DNA from: Bacteroidales bacterium
GTDB taxonomy: Bacteria; Bacteroidota; Bacteroidia; Bacteroidales; UBA7960
Assembly (NCBI GenBank): GCA_007128045.1
Contig: SKYG01000271.1
Location: 1-5,061, forward strand
Reading direction: 5' to 3'
DNA length: 5,061 nt
The translations under genes and the position numbers were made by a program. Positions 1 to 5,061 of the stretch are shown piece after piece (within the stretch, counting starts at the first letter, position 1; each line of letters begins with the position of its first letter). The notes beneath the pieces are model-generated. The model was not told the origin of the DNA, did no database searches, and saw nothing but the letters and a program-made list of their open reading frames with translations.

Positions 1-70
1 AAAATCTTTTAATCATGCGGCTGTATATCAAAGCAATTGTCATGGCATTTTTTCTGTATATCGAACTCAT
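1..70 (-). CDS. Partial 5' end of an unidentified ORF, probably a further exported PPIase/SurA-like protein
   Basis: An open frame of 23 codons runs leftward off the window edge. Its first ATG (70-68) shares its A with the TAA stop of the preceding gene in a TAATG overlap, which is typical of translationally coupled operon genes. The visible peptide reads MSSIYRKNAMTIALIYSRMI followed by KRF. Other in-frame starts are ATG at 43-41 (MTIALIYS...) and ATG at 16-14 (MIKRF...). The last would give the short basic N-terminus usual for a Sec signal peptide, so the true start is uncertain. No clear Shine-Dalgarno sequence precedes any of the three. A SurA-like identity is inferred only from position, because Bacteroidota often carry several PPIase-family genes in a row. 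Too little sequence is present to name a function. Confidence 0.5.
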   Translation of the reverse strand, partial: MSSIYRKNAMTIALIYSRMIKRF

Positions 71-972
71 TAATAAAATAATTCCATTTGACCATTGCGG
101 ATTGCTTCCTGAGTATATTGGTCGCGTCGTTCGTTAATAAACTCATGCTTTCTTTTATTTAATAAGATATTTCTGACATTATCCCTTTCGAATGCCAGGG
201 GTGACACACTTCCCTTTAACCTGTAATCCTGAATATGCAAAAAATACCTGTAGAATGAATCCGACACCTCAACATATTTGTTTGCCCTTAAATATGCCTC
301 AGGGTTATTGGTGGTGATGGGCATGTCACGCAGTATATCCTGAAAAAACAGCCAGGTATCGCTCTCAATTATATAACCAGCCGCATGCTGAACACAATAT
401 TCTTCCAACTGCTCTAACTCATCAGGGTCTGTTGTGCGATACAAATTGCGCAACCTCCATATCTCAGGGGTATCGCGGGGTACCTTCACATAAATAACCT
501 GTACAATATTATCCTGCAACTTAAATTGATCCTGGTGTGCATCATAATATGCAGCAATCTGACCTTCCGAAACAATTGTATCAAGAAATTGCTTTACAAG
601 CACGGTTTCAAAAGTAAATACGATCAGTGAGTTTTTATAATCCCGTATCTTTTTGTCGAAATTTATTCTTTCAGGCTCCAGATTTTCCAGAGCATGGTAT
701 AGGAACACATGTTTCCTGACCCAGTTATCAATATATCTCCTGATCATCACAATACTGTCTTGCCCGGTTACTCCTGGTGGAATCACACCCGCTATATCCG
801 ACTCATACAAAATATGATCATACACGCGAGCTACGGGTGCATCATCAAATGGCACCGGATCAACCCTGCATGACTGAAACAATAAGGAGAACGCAAATAA
901 CAACGCAAACACAGTCTTTATAAATAGGCCGGATGTGATATGCATGTATATTATACGTGTTCTTTTTATCAT
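70..972 (-). CDS. PPIase/SurA-like lipoprotein lacking recognisable parvulin catalytic motifs
   Basis: This 300-aa protein is predicted to be an exported lipoprotein chaperone of the SurA/PpiC-associated type. The N-terminus is basic (MIKRTR), followed by a hydrophobic stretch at about residues 16-32 and a lipobox-like LLFQSC, with Cys35 as the likely lipidated residue. The lipobox is loose at -3 and -2, but a Ser-Cys end is common in Bacteroidota. Residues 45-135 (ARVYDHILYESDIAGVIPPG and the helices after it) look like the SurA N-terminal substrate-binding region. No parvulin signature follows: where a RASHIL-type strand would be expected there is VQVIYVKVP (about 157-165), and there is no GGDLG or FGYHIIKV motif. 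The C-terminus is charged and helical. It starts 11 bp after the two-parvulin gene and its stop overlaps the next frame. ATG 972 has no Shine-Dalgarno sequence; ATG 945 (Met10) would also leave an intact signal peptide. Homologues are often annotated as peptidylprolyl isomerase, but enzyme activity is doubtful. Confidence 0.85.
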   Translation of the reverse strand: MIKRTRIIYMHITSGLFIKTVFALLFAFSLLFQSCRVDPVPFDDAPVARVYDHILYESDIAGVIPPGVTGQDSIVMIRRYIDNWVRKHVFLYHALENLEPERINFDKKIRDYKNSLIVFTFETVLVKQFLDTIVSEGQIAAYYDAHQDQFKLQDNIVQVIYVKVPRDTPEIWRLRNLYRTTDPDELEQLEEYCVQHAAGYIIESDTWLFFQDILRDMPITTNNPEAYLRANKYVEVSDSFYRYFLHIQDYRLKGSVSPLAFERDNVRNILLNKRKHEFINERRDQYTQEAIRNGQMELFY

Positions 973-983
973 TGGGATGGTTT

Positions 984-2990
984 CTAAAACGTAATGCTGC
1001 TAAGTACTTCGTTATCAACAAACACATCATATTTGTCGCGCAATTCCTTCACCCACTTATCTTCCAGGTAGTTTTGATAGTCTGAGATCAGCAAACCACG
1101 CACTTCATTCAGTTCCTGCTTTTGTGGAGGCAACACGTCAAGTACATGTACAACAAGGTGTTCATCTCCAATACGAACGGGCTCATTAAGTCCTTTACGC
1201 CAAGGAATTCTTTCTGCAACTGTATGATCACCTTTTGCCAATTTGCGTTTAACGGCTGTTGCTGATACACCTTCCTGATCATTGACCTTTTCCAGGATAC
1301 TTTCATGATCGTCACCCTGTGCAATGCCCATGGTGATGATCTCCATCGACTGTGATGCATGCATCCTGTCACGGAAAGAATACATAGTTACAGCCAGGCG
1401 TTCATCCCACATATAATTATTTCTGTTTGCATCAAAAAATTCTTTCAGTCCAACAGTATCCTGCATGGCTTTAGACCAAACCTTCTGATCGGTAAGTTCA
1501 AACAGCAGAATACCATCATGGTATTCGCGCATCAGACTCCTGAACTCCGGGTACTTGGTTTCGAGCTGACTGTCTTCATAAGCAATTAAGCGGTCTTCAA
1601 TAAATGATTCAAACATCTTATTGACGTATGTTGTGATATCCTGGGGTGCGCGATTGGCCTGGGTACGTTTCAGGTAGTCGGCAAAATCAGCTTGCGTGTA
1701 CGACAAACGGTTAAAGGAGAAAAGCTTTCTGTTCAATCTAACACCAGGGTCTATATCCCATTTAGCCTTAAAAATAGAATCTGTCACCATGCTGTAAAAT
1801 GGTGTGAGTCTTTTGGGATGTTTACGCAATCTATAATCATTTTTCAGGCGTTCCACAACGGCCTTCTTACTCAGCTGAGCCCTGCTATCTCTTGATATCC
1901 GGGTTTTTAACTCAGAATATATTTCTTCGTATGATACCGGTGGGTTTTTTTCGATAAGTTTTATTATGTGCCAACCAAAGTTGGTACGAATTGGACCACC
2001 TATTTGGCCAGGGTTATTCAAGCTGCTGATTGCTTTGATAAACTCCGGCACCATACGCGAAGAGGTAAAGGCCGGCATCTCGCCCCCATTTTGCGCAGAG
2101 TGACCATCGTCAGAATATTCCATGGCAAGCGTTTCAAAGTCTCTACCTTCTTCAAATATCTTTTGATGTACAGACAATATTCTTTCCTCATACTCTTCCA
2201 GCTCATCAGCAGTTGCCTCTGGGGGTACGACAACCATAATATGGGCTACCCGGGCCAGACCCATCGCCGGAAGGCGATCGGTAACCTTTATTAGATGATA
2301 GCCAAAATCCGTTCTGACAGGCATGGTAAGCTCGCCAACAGGCGTATTGTATGCAGCCGTTTCAAAAGGATATACCATGTTTAGTGCTGTAAAATACCCC
2401 AGATCACCAGCACTGCCCCTTCTGAAGGGCCCTTCCGCTGACGCTGGCGTATCCCTTGCGGAAGATTCATCAGAATACTGCCTGGCCATCTCCTCAAACG
2501 ACTCTCCGGCAAGAATGCGCGACCGGATATCCATGACTTTCCTATACGCATCCATCGTATCTGCAGGTGATGCGTTGCGATCCATTGCGATAAGAATATG
2601 AGAGGCACGAATATCATATTGGAGTCGCTCATATGCTTCTTCAATGATGTGTTCTGCCACATCAGGATCATCAAAGTAGGGCTTGGAGAGTTGTTCGCGA
2701 TATGTTTTCAACTCGGACAAAAAATCCGGATTGGTGTCTAACCCCAGCGACATGGCCTCCACGACCTTTAGATTAAAATTGATGTATAATTCAAGGTATT
2801 CTTCCACAGACTTTGCATCAACAACCTTCATATCCAGGTTGTTCTTCTTATACACCGATTTAAATTCTGAACGTGTGATTGACCTGTCATGAACACGCAG
2901 CAATACCGGATCATTTTTTGCATGTCTGTTATTGGCTATCAACACCAAGCCGGCAAAAATCAATAATACAGACAAAAAAACCTTCTTCAT
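984..2990 (-). CDS. Exported peptidyl-prolyl cis-trans isomerase with two parvulin domains (SurA/PpiD-like)
   Basis: This 668-aa periplasmic foldase/chaperone is expected to isomerise Xaa-Pro bonds and help exported or outer-membrane proteins fold. A Sec signal peptide occupies about residues 1-24 (MKK, then VFLSVLLIFAGLVLIA). It has no lipobox, so it is probably soluble or anchored by an uncleaved signal. Residues 28-125 form a SurA-N-like helical region. Parvulin domain 1 spans about 128-236, from RASHILIA with His131 to FGYHLIKV with His232. Parvulin domain 2 spans about 247-345, from RVAHIMVV with His250 to FGWHIIKL with His341. Where parvulins carry Cys or Asp in the active site, domain 1 appears to have Glu175 and domain 2 Asp295. 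Domain 1 has an extra loop of about 13 residues (181-193) before AGDLGYF. The C-terminal 300 residues hold no motif I recognise. The protein has no cysteine at all, which suits a periplasmic life. The start has an AGGA-type Shine-Dalgarno about 6 bases upstream. It lies 32 bp after guaB on the same strand. Confidence 0.93.
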   Translation of the reverse strand: MKKVFLSVLLIFAGLVLIANNRHAKNDPVLLRVHDRSITRSEFKSVYKKNNLDMKVVDAKSVEEYLELYINFNLKVVEAMSLGLDTNPDFLSELKTYREQLSKPYFDDPDVAEHIIEEAYERLQYDIRASHILIAMDRNASPADTMDAYRKVMDIRSRILAGESFEEMARQYSDESSARDTPASAEGPFRRGSAGDLGYFTALNMVYPFETAAYNTPVGELTMPVRTDFGYHLIKVTDRLPAMGLARVAHIMVVVPPEATADELEEYEERILSVHQKIFEEGRDFETLAMEYSDDGHSAQNGGEMPAFTSSRMVPEFIKAISSLNNPGQIGGPIRTNFGWHIIKLIEKNPPVSYEEIYSELKTRISRDSRAQLSKKAVVERLKNDYRLRKHPKRLTPFYSMVTDSIFKAKWDIDPGVRLNRKLFSFNRLSYTQADFADYLKRTQANRAPQDITTYVNKMFESFIEDRLIAYEDSQLETKYPEFRSLMREYHDGILLFELTDQKVWSKAMQDTVGLKEFFDANRNNYMWDERLAVTMYSFRDRMHASQSMEIITMGIAQGDDHESILEKVNDQEGVSATAVKRKLAKGDHTVAERIPWRKGLNEPVRIGDEHLVVHVLDVLPPQKQELNEVRGLLISDYQNYLEDKWVKELRDKYDVFVDNEVLSSITF

Positions 2991-3000
2991 TCTATTCCTG

Positions 3001-3015
3001 ATTTAATCATTAAAT
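3001..3015. repeat. Small AT-rich inverted repeat in the guaB-PPIase gap
   Basis: The sequence ATTTAAT-c-ATTAAAT is a perfect inverted repeat with 7-bp arms around one central base. It fills about half of the 32-bp gap between the guaB stop and the start of the two-parvulin gene. It has no GC-rich stem and no T-run, so it does not look like an intrinsic terminator, and the two genes could be read through. It may be a protein-binding site or simply AT-rich chance. Confidence 0.35.
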
Positions 3016-3022
3016 TTATTTA

Positions 3023-4492
3023 TTACCTGCTATAGTTTGGGGCCTCCCTGGTAATAGTAACGTCATGTACATGACTTTCTTTTACACCGGCACTGGTAAT
3101 TCTAATAAACTTTGCTTTTTGGAGGTCGCTTATGGTTGCCGCTCCACAATACCCCATACCGGCACGCAGGCCACCTACCATCTGATGAATCACTTCTGAA
3201 AGTGTGCCTTTATAGGGCACCCGGCCTACAATTCCCTCTGGTACAAGCTTTTTGATATCCTCCTCAACATCCTGGAAGTACCTGTCTTTAGAACCTTGTT
3301 GCATGGCCTCGATTGATCCCATCCCCCTGTAAGTCTTGTATTTTCGTCCCTCAAAGATAATGGTCTCCCCTGGTGATTCTTCCACGCCGGCAAACAGTGA
3401 ACCTGCCATCACGGAGGAAGCCCCTGCGGCAATTGCTTTTACAATATCGCCTGTATAACGAATGCCACCATCTGCAATAACCGGAACGCCTGTACCCAAT
3501 AGGGCACTGGCTACATCGTAAACCGCTGTTAACTGCGGTACACCAACACCGGCAATAACCCTGGTTGTACATATACTTCCGGGGCCAATCCCTACCTTAA
3601 TACCATCAACCCCAACTTTGGCCAGATCCTTTGCAGCAGATGCCGTGGCAATGTTTCCAACAACGAGTTGAAGCTCAGGGAACCTGGATTTTACCAGCCT
3701 GGCCATATCGATAACGCCCTTTGAATGCCCATGAGCAGTATCAATCACCACAGCATCAACACCTGCCGACACAAGGGCTTCCACCCTTTCAAGTGTTTCG
3801 GGTGTAACACCAACTGCGGCAGCCACACGCAGACGTCCGCGTTTATCTTTACAGGCATTGGGCCTCTCCTTTATTTTGATGATGTCGCGATAGGTTATTA
3901 ACCCCACAAGCCGGTGTTCAGCGTCTATAACCGGCAATTTCTCAATCTTATGCTCCTGCAGAATCTCTTCAGCATCTTCAAAATTGATAAATTCAGAAGT
4001 TGTTATAAGATTGTCTTTTGTCATAACCTCCGCAACCGGCTTGCTCATATCTTTCTCAAACCGCATGTCACGGTTGGTGATGATACCAACCAAACGATTG
4101 TCATCATTAACCACAGGAATTCCACCAATTTTAAATTCTTTCATGATCTGAACAGCATCGCCTATCAATGCATTATCATGTAAAGTAACCGGGTCAATGA
4201 TCATACCATTCTCAGAACGCTTCACCTTACGAACCTTCACTGCCTGCTCTTCAATGCTCATATTCTTGTGCAACACACCCAAGCCGCCCTCCTGAGCTAT
4301 GGAGATGGCCATGCGTGACTCGGTCACCGTATCCATCGCAGCCGAAACAATAGGGATGCGTAATTGTATATTGCGTGAAAAGCTGGTACTGATGTCGGTT
4401 TGTCGCGGCAGCACTTCTGAATATGCCGGAACAAGCAATACATCATCAAATGTCAGGCCCTCGCCTGCAAACTTATTTATATCATCCTGCAT
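3023..4492 (-). CDS. guaB: Inosine-5'-monophosphate dehydrogenase
   Basis: IMP dehydrogenase oxidises IMP to XMP with NAD+, the committed step of guanine nucleotide synthesis in the cytoplasm. At 489 aa it has the usual bacterial length and looks intact. The catalytic (beta/alpha)8 barrel is interrupted by a CBS-domain pair (Bateman module) at about residues 97-210, which in this family mediates nucleotide-dependent allosteric control. Diagnostic motifs are the N-terminal GLTFDDVLLVPAYSEVLPR (12-30), DTAHGHS (251-257) for cofactor binding, the catalytic loop GIGPGSICTT with Cys308 as nucleophile, DGGIRYTGD (341-349) for IMP phosphate binding, YRGMGS (388-393), and the flap dyad Arg404-Tyr405 in DRYF. 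ATG 4492 is preceded by an A-rich leader without a strong Shine-Dalgarno, about 27 bp after a -7-like box. It is the first gene of the leftward cluster. The CBS pair separates it from GMP reductase. Confidence 0.98.
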   Translation of the reverse strand: MQDDINKFAGEGLTFDDVLLVPAYSEVLPRQTDISTSFSRNIQLRIPIVSAAMDTVTESRMAISIAQEGGLGVLHKNMSIEEQAVKVRKVKRSENGMIIDPVTLHDNALIGDAVQIMKEFKIGGIPVVNDDNRLVGIITNRDMRFEKDMSKPVAEVMTKDNLITTSEFINFEDAEEILQEHKIEKLPVIDAEHRLVGLITYRDIIKIKERPNACKDKRGRLRVAAAVGVTPETLERVEALVSAGVDAVVIDTAHGHSKGVIDMARLVKSRFPELQLVVGNIATASAAKDLAKVGVDGIKVGIGPGSICTTRVIAGVGVPQLTAVYDVASALLGTGVPVIADGGIRYTGDIVKAIAAGASSVMAGSLFAGVEESPGETIIFEGRKYKTYRGMGSIEAMQQGSKDRYFQDVEEDIKKLVPEGIVGRVPYKGTLSEVIHQMVGGLRAGMGYCGAATISDLQKAKFIRITSAGVKESHVHDVTITREAPNYSR

Positions 4493-4518
4493 GGATTCTT
4501 GTTTTATAAATTAATCAG

Positions 4519-4526
4519 CAAAAGTA
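4519..4526 (-). promoter_or_regulatory. Candidate Bacteroidota -7 promoter box for guaB
   Basis: Read on the minus strand the sequence is TACTTTTG, an exact match to the Bacteroidota -7 consensus TAnnTTTG recognised by their primary sigma factor. It ends 26 bases before the guaB ATG, which would give a leader of roughly 20 nt. The matching -33 TTG is not convincing: at the expected spacing there is only a T-rich run followed by AGGGCGCC. It may drive the whole guaB-PPIase cluster. Confidence 0.55.
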
Positions 4527-4593
4527 GGAAATTTTTGGGGATATGGCGCCCTAAAAAAACCAAAATACCAGAGGCTGTCCAAAAAGAAAAGAA

Positions 4594-4607
4594 ATTACCG
4601 GAGTAAT
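4594..4607. repeat. Imperfect inverted repeat ATTAC-cgga-GTAAT
   Basis: Two perfect 5-bp arms flank a 4-base centre in the divergent intergenic region, about 100 bp upstream of guaB. It could be a weak dimeric regulator site, but arms this short also arise by chance in AT-rich DNA. Confidence 0.25.
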
Positions 4608-4610
4608 CAC

Positions 4611-4628
4611 CAATATAGTATCAATATA
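4611..4628. repeat. Direct repeat of CAATATA at 11-bp spacing
   Basis: CAATATA occurs at 4611-4617 and again at 4622-4628, with starts 11 bp apart, close to one helical turn. The same 11-bp period recurs about 100 bp to the right in the tandem repeat before the aldolase gene. The AT-rich composition makes chance plausible. Confidence 0.3.
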
Positions 4629-4673
4629 TAGAAAAATCCTTGTAGTAAAATCAGGCAAAGTAACTGACTTTTG

Positions 4674-4685
4674 TATTCATGAATA
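4674..4685. promoter_or_regulatory. Perfect 12-bp palindrome, possible operator
   Basis: TATTCATGAATA is its own reverse complement. It lies in the divergent intergenic region, 88 bp before the start of the aldolase-family gene and about 150 bp upstream of the guaB promoter box. Palindromes of this size are typical of dimeric helix-turn-helix regulator sites, but no regulator is encoded in the window and binding is only inferred. Confidence 0.35.
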
Positions 4686-4713
4686 GCATCTGATTTATCA
4701 ATGGCGGAGGGCC

Positions 4714-4735
4714 ATATTTGTGTAATATTTGTGTA
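4714..4735 (+). repeat. Perfect tandem duplication of 11 bp (ATATTTGTGTA x2) in the aldolase-gene upstream region
   Basis: The unit ATATTTGTGTA is present twice back to back (4714-4724 and 4725-4735) with no mismatch. Each copy carries TTTG in a context one base away from the -7 consensus TAnnTTTG (CATATTTG at 4713-4720 and AATATTTG at 4724-4731), so the repeats may overlap the promoter. A start site just after the second copy would leave a leader of about 35 nt. No -33 TTG is found at the right distance. The first copy overlaps by two bases a small inverted repeat, ATGGC-ggagg-GCCAT (4701-4715). Confidence 0.5.
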
Positions 4736-4773
4736 AGATGCACAGTGCGGTGTTTTAAAAAAAGTGAGTTATC

Positions 4774-5061
4774 ATGGAGAAAAGGTATAAAGGTGTTGTT
4801 GTTCCATCTATAACCCCTTTTAATTTTGATTTCAGTCTGGACGAGGACTCCCTGATTGGGATATGCGAATATTTTGAAAAACACAATGTTTCTCTTCTAT
4901 TGCTGGGCACCACGGGGGAATCGGCATCGGTATCCACAGCTATTGGCCGAAGACTTGTGAAGGTTGTCGTAGATAACCTAAAAGGGAAAACAGATATTTA
5001 TGCCTGTTTGAGTAGTAACTGTTTGGAGGAAAATATATCCAACGCAAAAGCATATATCGAT
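4774..5061 (+). CDS. Dihydrodipicolinate synthase / N-acetylneuraminate lyase family protein (5' part only)
   Basis: The first 96 codons of an aldolase of the DHDPS/NAL class I family are present; the gene continues past the right edge. These TIM-barrel enzymes form a lysine Schiff base with a 2-oxo acid and add or cleave a carbonyl partner. Family marks are the opening strand GVVVPSITPF (7-16) and LLLLGTTGES (41-50), whose GTTGE loop binds the 2-oxo-acid carboxylate. The catalytic Lys and Tyr lie beyond the window, so the substrate cannot be fixed. The wording SITPF and the N-terminal details suggest a paralogue acting on sugar acids or similar compounds as readily as the lysine-pathway DapA. 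ATG 4774 is the only reasonable start, because an in-frame TGA lies at 4765-4767. The leader has a run of seven A residues and a weak AGTGAG. It is divergent from guaB. Confidence 0.88.
   Translation, partial: MEKRYKGVVVPSITPFNFDFSLDEDSLIGICEYFEKHNVSLLLLGTTGESASVSTAIGRRLVKVVVDNLKGKTDIYACLSSNCLEENISNAKAYID

Noticed and set aside
609..616. A second exact TACTTTTG box on the minus strand inside the lipoprotein gene
   Set aside because: It is within coding sequence more than 500 bp from the next start and has no supporting -33 element, so it is probably a chance match.
1359..2892. Several plus-strand ORFs of 67-108 aa opposite the two-parvulin gene
   Set aside because: They are shadows of a well-supported 668-aa coding frame, and their translations show no domain, signal peptide or consistent composition.
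3001..3015. The inverted repeat after guaB as an intrinsic terminator
   Set aside because: The stem is entirely A/T apart from the central base, with no GC core and no following T-run. It would not be expected to stop transcription.
4701..4736. An 11-codon ORF (MAEGHICVIFV) upstream of the aldolase gene as a possible leader peptide
   Set aside because: There is no ribosome binding site, no run of regulatory codons and no attenuator-like hairpin pair after it. Its length and composition fit chance.
4651..4937. Two overlapping minus-strand ORFs of 77 and 60 aa (4651-4884 and 4755-4937)
   Set aside because: They lie antisense to the start of a clear aldolase-family gene, have no recognisable domain, and the first runs through the repeat-rich intergenic region. 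They are best read as chance frames.
1..5061. A previously undescribed defence, toxin or mobile system
   Set aside because: The genes are recognisable core functions (guaB, PPIase chaperones, an aldolase). I see no CRISPR-like array, toxin-antitoxin pair, transposase, integrase, tRNA or rRNA.

Overview
The window looks like chromosomal DNA from a member of the Bacteroidota, probably Bacteroidales or a relative. Four things suggest this. The protein sequences resemble Bacteroidota homologues as I remember them. Start codons have A-rich leaders with weak or no Shine-Dalgarno sequence. A TAnnTTTG-type -7 box lies before guaB. The lipoprotein signal ends in a Ser-Cys lipobox. No database search was possible, so the assignment rests on recognition.

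Layout. Nearly all of positions 1-4492 is one leftward (minus-strand) cluster, read from right to left. It starts with guaB (IMP dehydrogenase, 489 aa). After 32 bp comes a 668-aa exported protein with two parvulin peptidyl-prolyl isomerase domains. After 11 bp comes a 300-aa lipoprotein that resembles a SurA/PpiC-type chaperone but has no visible parvulin catalytic motif. An open frame then starts in a TAATG stop/start overlap and runs off the left edge; it is probably the beginning of a further exported protein. On the right, a 281-bp AT-rich divergent intergenic region (4493-4773) separates guaB from a rightward gene cut by the right edge. That gene is a member of the dihydrodipicolinate synthase / N-acetylneuraminate lyase aldolase family.

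How the genes fit together. The PPIase-type proteins are predicted to act in the periplasm or at the inner face of the outer membrane, as foldases or chaperones for exported and outer-membrane proteins. guaB makes XMP for guanine nucleotide synthesis in the cytoplasm. It has no obvious biochemical link to the chaperones, so the shared direction and tight spacing suggest co-transcription more than a common pathway. The aldolase-family gene is divergently transcribed and is probably a separate unit.

This is mostly ordinary core-genome sequence. I see no CRISPR array, tRNA, rRNA, complete mobile element or defence system. The points most worth a second look are the apparently non-catalytic PPIase-like lipoprotein, the stop/start overlap, and the short repeats and palindromes in the divergent intergenic region, especially a perfect 11-bp tandem duplication before the aldolase gene.
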